Below are positions 1-8,994 of a DNA stretch of 64,000 bases, in pieces; the stretch's first letter is position 1; each line of letters starts with the position of its first letter. The notes below the pieces were generated by a model. It made no database searches. It saw only the letters and a list, made by a program, of their open reading frames with translations, and was not told the origin of the DNA. Source of the stretch: Photobacterium chitinilyticum (GTDB lineage: Bacteria; Pseudomonadota; Gammaproteobacteria; Enterobacterales; Vibrionaceae); contig NZ_RJLM01000002.1 of NCBI RefSeq assembly GCF_004104355.1, forward strand, positions 630,881 through 694,880. The letters run 5' to 3'. Made by a program: the position numbers and the translations under genes.

Positions 1-663
1 AGAGACTCACGCTACAGAGCGCCTATCGTTCTGGAAGGCGGTTCAATCCACGTTGATGGTGAAGGCACGCTCTACACCACTGAGGAGTGCCTCCTTCATG
101 AAAGCCGCAACCCAGACTTAAGCAAGGAGGAGCTCACTGCCGTTCTGTGTGAACACCTCAATGTTGACAAGGTAATTTGGCTGCCACGAGGACTGTATAA
201 CGATGAAACTAACGGTCACGTCGACAACATTCTTCACGTCGTGAAGCCTGGCGAAGTCGTACTGACCTGGTGCGAGGATGAAAATGACCCTCAGTATGAA
301 ATAAGCCGTGAAGCTTACGACTACCTGTCCAGCCAAACCGATGCCAAAGGGCGAAACATCGTTGTGCACAAGCTGCCGATGCCAGGCCCGTTGTTTATGT
401 CTGCTGAAGAAGCCGCAGGTATTGATATCGCGGAGGGAATGGAGCGAGAGGCAGGCGAACGCTTAGCCGCTTCTTATGCCAACTACCTTATTACCAATAA
501 GCAGATAGTACTGCCTCTGCTTGATGAGCGATACGACAACGACGTCAAAGCGATATTAGAGGACATCTATCCGGGTTACGAGGTTAATGGTGTACCTGCC
601 CGTGAAATCTTACTTGGCGGCGGAAACATCCACTGTATTACCCAGCAAGTACCAAAAATTTAA
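1..663 (+). CDS. aguA: Agmatine deiminase, C-terminal part (5' end outside window)
   Basis: The open frame enters the window at base 1 and ends at TAA 661-663, giving 220 residues of a family usually about 365 long. Agmatine deiminase converts agmatine to N-carbamoylputrescine and ammonia. The visible part has the family's LEGGSIHVDGEGT segment, the NGHVDN segment with its conserved His and Asp, and near the end GGGNIHC, whose Cys is the catalytic nucleophile of this guanidine-modifying superfamily. The next gene encodes the enzyme for the following step, which supports the call. A GTG at 241 is internal and not a start. A carbamate kinase and an agmatine/putrescine antiporter, often part of this pathway, are not seen here and could lie upstream. 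Confidence 0.93.
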   Translation, partial: RDSRYRAPIVLEGGSIHVDGEGTLYTTEECLLHESRNPDLSKEELTAVLCEHLNVDKVIWLPRGLYNDETNGHVDNILHVVKPGEVVLTWCEDENDPQYEISREAYDYLSSQTDAKGRNIVVHKLPMPGPLFMSAEEAAGIDIAEGMEREAGERLAASYANYLITNKQIVLPLLDERYDNDVKAILEDIYPGYEVNGVPAREILLGGGNIHCITQQVPKI

Positions 664-747
664 TTTAAATCTACTCCAACAACTTTCAATGAAACAAAAG
701 GGGATGTTCGACAAGAAGATCCCCCGGATAAAACAAGGAACATTATC

Positions 748-1794
748 ATGAAACTACCTTCTTCAAGCGCGACTGAACTAAACAAAGCAAACATGGAACA
801 CATGGTGTCAATGAAAGACTTCTCTGTTGAAGAGATGGACAACATGATGGAGCTGATGACATACCTCAAACAAGCGCGCAGAGATAACGCCATCCCTCAG
901 CTTTTCAAGGGCAAATCAGTAGGGATGATTTTTGAGGCGGGTTCTACTCGTACTCGAGTATCTTTTGAAGTGGCAGCGACGTTACTTGGCGGACACGCAC
1001 TGTTCCTGTCTCCTAAAGACATCCACCTGGGCGGTAAGGAGTCTATTGATGATACTTCACGTGTATTATCACGTATGTGCGACATCATCATGGCGCGTAC
1101 GAATAGTCCAGAAACTCTTGATGGCCTGTTAGAGATGTCAACAGTGCCGGTAATCAACGGTCTGGATACTCGTTTCCACCCGACACAGATGCTTGCAGAT
1201 CTTTACACCATTAGAGAGCACATCACGGATGGTCGCAGACTATCAGATCTTACTCTTGCCTTTATGGGCGATGCGACAGACGTATGTCGCTCACTGATGC
1301 TGACATGTGCAAAATACGGTATGGGCTTTAAGCAAATTGGTCCTAAGAAATACCATATGGAGCCAGAGTGGGTAGAACTTGCAGAGTCTTTCTGTAAAGA
1401 GTCTGGTGGTCATATCGAGATCACTGACGATGTAGATCAGATCAGTGAATGTGATGTGGTTTACGGCGACAGTTTCTACTGGGTAACGCAAATGGATGAA
1501 AAAGAAGAGCGTCTTGCTGCCTTCATGCCAGATTATGTGATTACCGAAGAACTGATGGCGAAAGCTCGTCCGGGCGCAATGTTGCTGCACTGCCTACCTG
1601 CCAATGACAAAGAAGAAGTCACTCGTGGTGCGCTAGAAAGTGAATACTCAGTCGCATTCGACGAAGCTGAAAACCGCTTAACGGCTCAAATGGCTATCTT
1701 GGTATACTTCACGCATAAGCATGCGGTGATCCCGACAGAAGAGACCATTAAGCATCACGAAGAGAAGATCAACGGTTTCTTAAAAACGCTATAA
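748..1794 (+). CDS. ptcA: Putrescine carbamoyltransferase (ornithine carbamoyltransferase family)
   Basis: 348 residues. It belongs to the aspartate/ornithine carbamoyltransferase family: STRTR at residues 66-70 binds carbamoyl phosphate, then HPTQ (HPCQ in true ornithine enzymes) and HCLPA. The segments LGGKESIDDTSRVLSR and AFDEAENRLT are close to what I know of the enterococcal putrescine enzyme and unlike ArgF, and the adjacent agmatine deiminase makes N-carbamoylputrescine, its substrate. The reaction is phosphorolysis of carbamoylputrescine to putrescine and carbamoyl phosphate, which can feed ATP synthesis through carbamate kinase. The start ATG 748 follows AAGGAA by about seven bases. 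It is 84 bp after aguA and ends at a strong terminator, so the two genes probably share an operon. Substrate preference is inferred, not proven. Confidence 0.88.
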   Translation: MKLPSSSATELNKANMEHMVSMKDFSVEEMDNMMELMTYLKQARRDNAIPQLFKGKSVGMIFEAGSTRTRVSFEVAATLLGGHALFLSPKDIHLGGKESIDDTSRVLSRMCDIIMARTNSPETLDGLLEMSTVPVINGLDTRFHPTQMLADLYTIREHITDGRRLSDLTLAFMGDATDVCRSLMLTCAKYGMGFKQIGPKKYHMEPEWVELAESFCKESGGHIEITDDVDQISECDVVYGDSFYWVTQMDEKEERLAAFMPDYVITEELMAKARPGAMLLHCLPANDKEEVTRGALESEYSVAFDEAENRLTAQMAILVYFTHKHAVIPTEETIKHHEEKINGFLKTL

Positions 1795-1823
1795 TGTATA
1801 GCGACTAACCAAGCTTAATTAAC

Positions 1824-1853
1824 AAAGACCTCTATCTTTTAGAGGTCTTTTTA
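1824..1853 (+). terminator. Rho-independent terminator after ptcA
   Basis: A perfect 10-bp stem, 1824-1833 (AAAGACCTCT) with 1841-1850, a 7-base loop, and a T-rich tail. It lies 30 bp after the ptcA stop codon. Confidence 0.9.
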
Positions 1854-2190
1854 TTTATAGCGAGCACTGGAATAAGATAAGAAACAGCCTTACCAAAATA
1901 TCAGTTATCTCTCCAGTGATAAAAACTCACTATCGGTTTTTCTATGTTATTTCTTTAATATATTTAAATGAAGCTAACACTTTTTATTCGAAACTAATGG
2001 TTAATCCGGAATCTTGACTCTAATCAAATTCAATTAAACCTTGCTTCATTTATTATAAAATTATTAGCTATTCACGATTTTAACTATCCGCAATTACTTG
2101 TCATTTAAACAAGACAAGAACGAATGAAGAATTAACTCAAGCCAATACCAAGAAAATATTCACTTACTCTACAACAGGATAAATATCGAC
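1854..2190. other. AT-rich intergenic region upstream of the triple RidA gene
   Basis: About 337 bp, strongly AT-rich, with no credible open frame on either strand. It presumably holds the promoter of the gene at 2191. I looked for paired -35/-10 hexamers and found none at good spacing, and no clear operator palindrome. Confidence 0.5.
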
Positions 2191-3459
2191 ATGACCAGCA
2201 AGATCGTAAAACTTTCAAGAAATACTGAGAACGCACCTAAAGACTTGGCCTCCACACAGACCGTTGCATTTTCTCACTATAATAATATTTCAGCTCAATT
2301 ACCGATAGACCCTGCCACTGGCCTTGTTGTAACTGGTGGGATCAAAGAGCAAACCAAACAGTGCCTGGATAATATCAAAGCCATTGTTGAAAGCATCGGC
2401 CACATTATGGACGATGTGGTTAAAGTCAATGTGTTTGTTAAAAACATTGCTGATGTTGATGCCGTAAATAACGTCTACTCAAGCTTTTTCAACAGTTACC
2501 TTCCGACTCGAACAACTGTAGCAGTTGCTGCGCTGCCAATAAATGATGCATTGGTTCAAATCGATGCCGTTATCTCTAATGGCGAAGGTACCCCATCACA
2601 AGAGCCGTGTGATCTCATCAAACGGGTAAGAAATACAGACAATGCGCCACAAAGCTCAGTGTCGACACAAACGGTGGCGTTTTCTCATTACAATAATGTG
2701 TCTGCTCAATTACCGATTGATCCGAAAACGGGCCAGATTGTTTCTGGCGGAATCAAAGAGCAAACAGGGCAGTGCCTACAGAATATCAAAGCGATTTTAG
2801 AGAGCATTGATGTTCCATTTGACGATATTGTCAAAGTAAACATTTTCCTAAAAGACCTTAACGATATCGAAGCCGTCAACGAGATCTATAGTACCTACTT
2901 CCCAGATTCCGCAATTGCGAGAGCTGTCGCCTATGTACCTGCTCGCTCAGTGGTTGCTGCTTCTGCATTACCCATGGATGCGTTGGTACAGATAGACACA
3001 GTGGTATCACACGGTGACGGCACTCCACCGCAAGAAGTAGAAGATCGCCATGGCATCGTTATCAAAGTCAACAATACAGAGAACGCGCCAACAAGTCCGT
3101 ATTACACTCAAACGGTCGCGTTTTCTCATTACAATCATATCGCAGCACAGTTACCGATAGACCCTACCACTGGGCTTATTGTAACTGGTGGGATTAAAGA
3201 TCAGACCAAACAGTGCCTAGATAACATCAAGGCGATCGTTGAAAGCATCGGCCACATTATGGACGATGTTGTGAAAGTGAACGTTCAACTGACAGATATT
3301 GCTGATATTGATGCCGTCAATGACGTTTATGTCACCTACTTCCAAGATGAACTACCTGCCAGAACAACAATTGGTGTCGTATCTATTCCTATGTCGGCAT
3401 CAGTTCAAATTGATGCGGTTGTGTCTAACGGTGAAGGGACGCCACCAAACTTAGAATAA
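2191..3459 (+). CDS. Three tandem RidA (YjgF/YER057c/UK114) domains in one polypeptide
   Basis: 422 residues built of three RidA units at about residues 1-130, 145-275 and 290-418. RidA proteins are normally about 128 residues, form homotrimers, and hydrolyse reactive enamine/imine intermediates such as 2-aminoacrylate. Each unit repeats the pattern FSHYN, QLPIDPxTG, GGIK(E/D)QT, QCLxNIKAI, VKVN. Each keeps an arginine near its end (LPTRTT, VPARSV, LPARTT) at the position of the catalytic Arg of RidA. Unit 2 carries an insertion before that Arg (PDSAIARAVAY). Units 1 and 3 are more alike than either is to unit 2. The three units may fold into a single-chain pseudo-trimer. No signal peptide is visible. 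The gene stands alone between terminators. Domain identity is secure; substrate is unknown. Confidence 0.9.
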   Translation: MTSKIVKLSRNTENAPKDLASTQTVAFSHYNNISAQLPIDPATGLVVTGGIKEQTKQCLDNIKAIVESIGHIMDDVVKVNVFVKNIADVDAVNNVYSSFFNSYLPTRTTVAVAALPINDALVQIDAVISNGEGTPSQEPCDLIKRVRNTDNAPQSSVSTQTVAFSHYNNVSAQLPIDPKTGQIVSGGIKEQTGQCLQNIKAILESIDVPFDDIVKVNIFLKDLNDIEAVNEIYSTYFPDSAIARAVAYVPARSVVAASALPMDALVQIDTVVSHGDGTPPQEVEDRHGIVIKVNNTENAPTSPYYTQTVAFSHYNHIAAQLPIDPTTGLIVTGGIKDQTKQCLDNIKAIVESIGHIMDDVVKVNVQLTDIADIDAVNDVYVTYFQDELPARTTIGVVSIPMSASVQIDAVVSNGEGTPPNLE

Positions 3460-3485
3460 GTTGCGAATGACATAGTACTACAATA

Positions 3486-3528
3486 GAACACCCATTAATT
3501 TGAGGGCAGCTTGGTTTAATGGGTGTTC
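3486..3528. terminator. Bidirectional terminator between the RidA gene and the converging acyltransferase
   Basis: A perfect 13-bp inverted repeat, 3486-3498 with 3516-3528 (GAACACCCATTAA and its complement), lies between two converging genes. T-rich sequence follows on the plus side only weakly. Confidence 0.75.
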
Positions 3529-3559
3529 AGTTTTGATGCGATACTATTTTAGGGGACAG

Positions 3560-5377
3560 CTATCGGCTTCGCATCAAATCCGCCATTTCTAGCAGCGATT
3601 GTTTGATATAGGCTCGCATCTGCTCAAGCTTGTCCTGCATGTCGGTTCGGCTTGTCATATTGAAGCAGATGGAATCATCTCGCTTAAAGTACCTGATTCC
3701 GTAGCCATCATCGACAATCGGCCCGTAACCTGCCAGTTCTACACCGTATTCTGACGTGGTACTGGTACAAACCACACTGTGAGTCAGGGCTTGGTATCCT
3801 TTATCGGTAAATATTTCTGGAAGGGTATCAATGCCGATGTCACGGCCAACCGCTTTATAGTGGTATTTAAGTGCGAGTAAATGGGTGTAAACCCCATGGC
3901 CAAACCTACATTCGTTTGCCCTTTCGACATGTACTCGTGTTGCCTTAATGAGTGAATCGATCTTGGTCTGATTGCTACAATCGGGATCGCGCATGTTACG
4001 AATAAACGCCATCGACTCAGGCGAAACTGTATACAAGACATCGAGCCGCCCGTCGAGAAACGTTCTGGTCATCACTGCTTCATAGGCACTGTAGCACTTT
4101 CCATAAAGCTTATGTTCAGCCAATTGTAACGCCACCTGAACGAACGCATCGGGACTCACGCCAAACTGCTTGATCTGATTTTTGCCAAACTGAGTAAAAT
4201 TCAAAACCTTGGTTTGAGTATTGGCTTTGTGTTGACAAAATGCATCCGCTGCTGCGCGGATCGTCTGCGCCAATGCATCATCTAAATCAAACTCAATCTC
4301 TTTAACTTCAGGAGTCAGTAGTTTCTTGGCCTTGGCAGAAGAGCACTTTTCATCCCAAGAGCCCTTTTCATCAAAGCAAACCTTTTTATCAAAAGAGACC
4401 TTGTCAATCGTGTCATAGAGATATCCAATCAGGCGCAACATAACAGAGCCATCTACCCCGGTATGCTCGAAATTGACGCCGGTCTTGCCATTTTTGAAGA
4501 CGATAAATTGCAGCGACTTGTCGAAAAAACGATCCTGTCCATCGCCATGAAGTAACTGTTTTGATACCTCGGTTATCTCTTCCGGGGTGTTTTCATCAAG
4601 GCACAAGGCAAAGGCAGCGTCTTCGATTGCTGTCATCGCTTCTCTATTATTAGCTGATACCTGAAGCAAATCTGCCCTGCTTTCTGCCCAGTCATCTCGC
4701 TGCATAGTGGTGAGTACACCGATGTTTTGCCCTTTTCCCGAGATAGAAAGAATGCAATCAAGATCGGATTCAATTGCTGATGGCGATCTGATACTTCCTT
4801 TTTCATCAAGAATATTGATTTTGTATATACGCTGATTATGAATTGCCACAATATGCTTTCTGGACGATGTAACGTTGAGCTCATCCGTCCCCAGTTGCGC
4901 TATTCTTGTTGAGGAAAAAAGGTTGCAGTATTGATTCATGCAAAGCGGCATATCTTTTTGCATGTCAACCGAGAGCTCTTTTCTATCAAGCAAAGAGATA
5001 AAATTATAAACGCTGACAATAAGCGCGGCGGCGATATTTGCCTGTGAACAGGCCTTTTCGTCAAGCTTACTTTTCAGGTAATAAAATACGTTGCTGTTAA
5101 TCACCAGAGAGTCTCGGGATTCCAGATAAAGCGCTCGCCAGACGGGTGCCGACCAGTTAGAGTGGGTGTGTTGATTCGCCCATTCAGTCAGCTCATTTTG
5201 TAAGACTTCTCCCGTCCCTCCTGGCTGTAAAAAGTGCTCAACTACTTTTTTAGTTTTGGTTAGCTCTTCTTTCGTTAATAACGGCCCAGCCCAATCAACA
5301 AGTTTATGACATGTATTATTTAAGCTTGGCACCGGCATTAGCGGTAACTCTTTTTGACAACTAAATGTGTTTCCCAT
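3560..5377 (-). CDS. Choline/carnitine O-acyltransferase family protein
   Basis: 605 residues, the usual length for the carnitine/choline acyltransferase family (600-650). This family transfers an acyl group between CoA and carnitine or choline. Seen motifs: the N-terminal LPLMPVPSLNNT start typical of the family; FEHTGVDG with the catalytic His near residue 305; FGKNQIKQFGVSPDAFVQVA (CoA-site region, about 400-420); YEAVMTRTFLDGR; and near residues 537-565 CTSTTSEYG then GYGPIVDDGYG, the family's STS and substrate-pocket region. The start ATG follows AAGGAA. Family members are common in eukaryotes and scarce in bacteria. The gene lies downstream of and on the same strand as the choline transporter genes, about 425 bp away with a palindromic repeat between. 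Choline or carnitine as substrate is therefore plausible but not decided. Confidence 0.85.
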   Translation of the reverse strand: MGNTFSCQKELPLMPVPSLNNTCHKLVDWAGPLLTKEELTKTKKVVEHFLQPGGTGEVLQNELTEWANQHTHSNWSAPVWRALYLESRDSLVINSNVFYYLKSKLDEKACSQANIAAALIVSVYNFISLLDRKELSVDMQKDMPLCMNQYCNLFSSTRIAQLGTDELNVTSSRKHIVAIHNQRIYKINILDEKGSIRSPSAIESDLDCILSISGKGQNIGVLTTMQRDDWAESRADLLQVSANNREAMTAIEDAAFALCLDENTPEEITEVSKQLLHGDGQDRFFDKSLQFIVFKNGKTGVNFEHTGVDGSVMLRLIGYLYDTIDKVSFDKKVCFDEKGSWDEKCSSAKAKKLLTPEVKEIEFDLDDALAQTIRAAADAFCQHKANTQTKVLNFTQFGKNQIKQFGVSPDAFVQVALQLAEHKLYGKCYSAYEAVMTRTFLDGRLDVLYTVSPESMAFIRNMRDPDCSNQTKIDSLIKATRVHVERANECRFGHGVYTHLLALKYHYKAVGRDIGIDTLPEIFTDKGYQALTHSVVCTSTTSEYGVELAGYGPIVDDGYGIRYFKRDDSICFNMTSRTDMQDKLEQMRAYIKQSLLEMADLMRSR

Positions 5378-5507
5378 TGTTTTTTAATTCCTTGGGGATC
5401 TGTCTATTTTTAGAATGAGTCTTGTTGAGCGCTATTATTACCACGGCTGGTATTTGGTAACGCGCAGGGTAAACCTCAGCTCTATGTATTGAAGGCTGTT
5501 AATGGTC

Positions 5508-5773
5508 TATACCCAAGCAACCTCAAGATGCTCGTTTCAGCGAGAATTACTTGGCTTGTAGGCTAGGCACCGATTTGAAAATCTAGTGGCTCTAAATTGA
5601 TAATCGGTAACAAGGCATATAAGCCAAGTAAGCTCGCCCTTTGGGAGTGAGTCAGCGTGCCCATTTCTGTGTCAAATAACGTTGAAAGGGATGACCATTC
5701 CTACCGTTATTTTCCTTGAACTGAACACGCTGGTCTCACTCTGAATCCTGCATCTTGAGGTAGTTTGGGTATA
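5508..5773. repeat. 266-bp palindromic intergenic repeat (MITE-like) with 24-bp terminal inverted repeats
   Basis: The ends 5508-5531 and 5750-5773 are inverted repeats matching at 22 of 24 positions, starting TATACCCAA. Inside, further complementary blocks occur, for example around the 'aagtaattctcgctgaaac'-type segment near 5540-5555 and the segments near 5630-5650. There is no open frame. Structures like this are dispersed non-coding repeats in Vibrionaceae; I recognise the style but did not search. It separates the transporter operon from the acyltransferase gene. Confidence 0.7.
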
Positions 5774-5801
5774 CACTGCGCTTACGAGTGAAGAAGCCGG
5801 A

Positions 5802-7004
5802 TTATGTGCTGACTTCGGTTTCTAGTGAAAAATGTTTCCCTAACAGGGCATGGTAGAAATCATTGTCCGCCAGTACGCCGACCAGCGGCCCATCCTCGGC
5901 CAGCAGAACAGGTTGTCCGGTACGATAGCGGATCTCCAATCCTTCCCGCATTGAGATGTCCGGACTGGTTATCACCAGGCTGTCTTGTTTTAAGCTCTCA
6001 AGATCGTCTCCTACCTGCCACGAATGCAATGGTAGTGGCTTTCCTTGACGGGTCACCGAAGTAACATGCCCTTGATGATCGGTTTCGGCATAGGTCTGAT
6101 CATGGAGGCTTAGCACCAGTTTATTATCCTGCAGTTGCAATGCTGCTGCATCTGTCATCAAGGAACGACCACATAACACATTCAACGGGTTGGTGTGAGC
6201 CACAAACTCCTCGACGTACGCTGTATTCGGGTTGAGTACGATATCCTCCGGTTTACCGTGCTGGATCAAACGGCCCGACTCCATAATGGCAATTTTATTA
6301 CCCAGTTTCAGTGCTTCATCCAAATCGTGGCTCACGAAGACGATGGTTTTATTCAGCTGACGCTGAAGCTCAAGCAGCTCATCCTGAAGCTGACTTCTAA
6401 TCAGGGGATCAAGTGCAGAAAACGGCTCATCCATCAGTAAAATATCGCTATCCATGGTAAACGCCCGTGCCAGCCCCACTCGCTGCTGCATGCCGCCCGA
6501 CAGTTCGTGAGGAAAGTTAGTTTTCCATTCGGCCAAGCCAACCATTTCCAATTTTTCTTCTGCCCGACGGCGACGCTCATCTTTCGATACACCTTGCATC
6601 TCAAGGCCAAAAGCGACGTTATCCAGAACGGTTAACCAAGGCATTAATGCGAATTTTTGAAAGACCATCGAAATGCGGTTTGTGCGCAGGTGGCGCAGTG
6701 TACGACAGTCACAATTTGCCAGGTTAATGGTGTTGTCACCGTCACGGACGTTTAGTTCGCCCCGGGAAACAGGATTAAGACCATTGATCGCCCGCAACAG
6801 GCTAGACTTACCCGAGCCAGATAATCCCATGAGAACGCAGATATCGCCTTCTTTGATCTCTAGGCTGACATTATGCACACCAACGACATCGCCTGTGATA
6901 TCAATTATTTCCTGACGACTCTTTCCTTCATCCAGTAATGCCAGCGATTTAGCGATCTTGTCACCGAAAATGACATCCAGATTCTTAATATTGATTGCAA
7001 CCAT
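5802..7004 (-). CDS. choV: Choline/betaine ABC transporter, ATP-binding subunit with CBS-like tail
   Basis: 400 residues of the ProV/OpuAA/ChoV type, which energises uptake of quaternary amines. Motifs: Walker A GLSGSGKSS (about residue 60), the signature LSGGMQQRVGLARAF, Walker B ILLMDEPFSALDP, and the H-loop SHDLDEA. The N-terminal helix before Walker A is typical of betaine-type ATPases. Residues 280-400 form a CBS-like tail, which in relatives senses ionic strength; the copy is divergent. It lies 2 bp after choW and is the last gene of betI-choX-choW-choV. Choline rather than betaine specificity rests on the partner ChoX and on BetI. Confidence 0.92.
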   Translation of the reverse strand: MVAINIKNLDVIFGDKIAKSLALLDEGKSRQEIIDITGDVVGVHNVSLEIKEGDICVLMGLSGSGKSSLLRAINGLNPVSRGELNVRDGDNTINLANCDCRTLRHLRTNRISMVFQKFALMPWLTVLDNVAFGLEMQGVSKDERRRRAEEKLEMVGLAEWKTNFPHELSGGMQQRVGLARAFTMDSDILLMDEPFSALDPLIRSQLQDELLELQRQLNKTIVFVSHDLDEALKLGNKIAIMESGRLIQHGKPEDIVLNPNTAYVEEFVAHTNPLNVLCGRSLMTDAAALQLQDNKLVLSLHDQTYAETDHQGHVTSVTRQGKPLPLHSWQVGDDLESLKQDSLVITSPDISMREGLEIRYRTGQPVLLAEDGPLVGVLADNDFYHALLGKHFSLETEVST

Positions 7005-7006
7005 GA

Positions 7007-7855
7007 TTAATGACCTCCGTTACGATATGCCGGAGTTTTACACAGCCGATCTAAAATAATCGCGACTAAAACAATTGCCAGCCCTGCTTCGAACCCCTGA
7101 GCAATATTCACGGTATTAAGTGCACGGATAACTGGCTTGCCAAGGCCGTCAGCTCCAACGAGAGCAGCAATCACCACCATAGAAAGTGACAACATAATGC
7201 ATTGAGTAATGCCCGCCATGATGTTTGGCATTGCCGCCGGAAGTTCAACTTTAAACAGTAATTTCATTCGATTGGCACCGAATGCTTTTCCTGCTTCCAC
7301 TAATTCTTCTGGAACACCGATAATTCCCAGATAAGTTAAACGAATTGGAGCAGCAATGGCAAAAATAATGGTGGATATCAGGCCGGGAACAACCCCTAAA
7401 CCAAATAAAACCAGCGTTGGAATTAAATAGACAAAGGTTGGAATAGTTTGCATCAAATCCAGTATTGGTCGCAAAATGGCGTAACACCAGGGACGGTGAG
7501 CTGCCATGACACCAATCGGAACACCAACCAGAACGGAAAAGAGTGTCGCGGTTAACACTAAAACAAAAGTTTCCAGCATCTCATGCCAGTATCCCAGATT
7601 CAGGATCAACAAAAATGCAGCGACGACAAATACCATTAAAGATAAATTGCGGTGAAGAAACCAGGTAAATAGCGCGACAAGGGCGATCAGCCCCATGGGA
7701 GGGAACCACTTAACGCCATCTACGAAGAACATAATTAATGATTCAAGACCATAGGATAAAGAATCGAAAAATCCTGCCGCATTGTAAGTGAGCCAATCCA
7801 CGAAGTCAGCCATCCAACTGCCGACAGGAATTTTATGCTCAATGATAAAGTTCAC
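7007..7855 (-). CDS. choW: Choline/betaine ABC transporter permease
   Basis: 282 residues with about six to seven membrane spans and the permease EAA-type loop (VPEELVEAGKAFGANRMKLL) that docks on the ATPase. It resembles ProW/ChoW: an N-terminal segment with an amphipathic start, then PxGxxAA and IPTFVYLIP segments typical of this branch. It is cotranscribed with choX upstream, from which it is separated by a 158-bp gap containing a repeat element, and with choV 2 bp downstream. Confidence 0.92.
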   Translation of the reverse strand: MNFIIEHKIPVGSWMADFVDWLTYNAAGFFDSLSYGLESLIMFFVDGVKWFPPMGLIALVALFTWFLHRNLSLMVFVVAAFLLILNLGYWHEMLETFVLVLTATLFSVLVGVPIGVMAAHRPWCYAILRPILDLMQTIPTFVYLIPTLVLFGLGVVPGLISTIIFAIAAPIRLTYLGIIGVPEELVEAGKAFGANRMKLLFKVELPAAMPNIMAGITQCIMLSLSMVVIAALVGADGLGKPVIRALNTVNIAQGFEAGLAIVLVAIILDRLCKTPAYRNGGH

Positions 7856-7904
7856 TTTTACTCCTTGTTTATTTATAAAGATTCATTGTGATCACTGTAA
7901 TATC

Positions 7905-8006
7905 AGTCTGAATTACAACTAACATAGTCTAATAACAAATTTCATAACGTAGTTATGAGTTATTTAAATTAGCAAAAATGATCCAACAATTATGTAGATT
8001 GGTATA
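7905..8006. repeat. Partial copy of a dispersed MITE-like repeat inside the cho operon
   Basis: About 100 bp between choX and choW is clearly related to 40107-40207 in the same orientation: a GAATTACAA-CTAACA block, TTCATAACGnAGTTAT, AATGATC, then GATTGG. Its right end 7997-8006 is GATTGGTATA, the exact inverted copy of the TATACCAATC end seen at 40043. The left end is not recognisable. Within it, CATAAC-GTA-GTTATG is a perfect palindrome (about 7943-7957). Confidence 0.65.
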
Positions 8007-8013
8007 ACGATAG

Positions 8014-8970
8014 TTATATTTGTAAATAATGCCTCAACGATATTTTTGCATTACTGCCATTACGAGCCGAAACTTGCTTTAACCATTTATTCAATACTTC
8101 GGGGTTTTCTTTTAACCAATTATTCGCCGCGTCGGAAGGTTTTGCGTTTTCATTTAAAATGGCATTCATCAGCTCATTTTCCATTGGCAGGCTAAATGAG
8201 AGGTTCTTTAATAGCTGACCGATATTAGGGCAGGTTTCTAAATAGTTTTTACGTACGTTGGTATAAACACTGGCACCACCGTAGTTAGGACCAAAGTAAT
8301 CGTCGCCACCATCTAGATACGCGATGTCGAAATTATTATTCATCGGGTGAGGAGCCCAGCCGAGAAACACGACCCACTGCTGACGGTCAATAGCGCGCTT
8401 AACCTGAGACACCATACCGGCCTCACTAGACTCAACCAGACGGAACTTTTCCAGATCAAATGCATTGTCATCGATCATCGACTGAATAAGTCGGTTGCCG
8501 TCATTCCCCGCTTCTATGCCATAGATCCGTCCGCGGAATTTACTTTTAAACTTAACGAGATCAGCAAAGCTACGCACACCCGCATCAAATACGTACTGAG
8601 GAACCGCAAGTGTATATTTCGCTCCTTGCAAGTTTGCACGAACCGTTTCAACCGTGCCTGCTTCATGATAATTGGCAATGTCACCTTCCATGGTAGGCAT
8701 CCAGTTACCGAGAAAAACATCGATATCTTTGTTAGCCATGGAAGAATAAGTCACAGGTACAGAAAGCAGCTGCGTTGATGTTTCGTAACCAAGCCCTTTA
8801 AGTACTTCGCTGGTGATGGCGGTTGTCGCGGTAATATCTGTCCAACCTACGTCAGAGAAGCGAACCACTTCACACTGAGAATCTGACGCAAAGGCTGGCA
8901 TCGTATTCAGGCTCACTATTAGCCCTGCTGCGCCAATGAGAGGCGATTTATATTTCAATAATGTTTTCAT
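8014..8970 (-). CDS. choX: Choline-binding periplasmic protein of ABC transporter
   Basis: 318 residues. A signal peptide (Lys-rich start, hydrophobic core, cleavage near AFA-SD at about residue 28) sends it to the periplasm. The mature start VRFSDVGWTDITATTA, then GNWMP and later GWAPHPMNN, match the aromatic box of ChoX/ProX-type proteins that cages the trimethylammonium group. Family: substrate-binding protein of betaine/choline transporters (OpuAC type). It is the first transporter gene after betI (24 bp), so it is under BetI control. The final ~20 residues are more basic than usual. Confidence 0.92.
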   Translation of the reverse strand: MKTLLKYKSPLIGAAGLIVSLNTMPAFASDSQCEVVRFSDVGWTDITATTAITSEVLKGLGYETSTQLLSVPVTYSSMANKDIDVFLGNWMPTMEGDIANYHEAGTVETVRANLQGAKYTLAVPQYVFDAGVRSFADLVKFKSKFRGRIYGIEAGNDGNRLIQSMIDDNAFDLEKFRLVESSEAGMVSQVKRAIDRQQWVVFLGWAPHPMNNNFDIAYLDGGDDYFGPNYGGASVYTNVRKNYLETCPNIGQLLKNLSFSLPMENELMNAILNENAKPSDAANNWLKENPEVLNKWLKQVSARNGSNAKISLRHYLQI

Positions 8971-8994
8971 AATGATGCTCTGATAATTGATAGG

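Noticed and set aside
118-369. Minus-strand open frame opposite aguA
   Set aside because: It is a shadow of the agmatine deiminase frame; low-complexity product with no ribosome site or family match.
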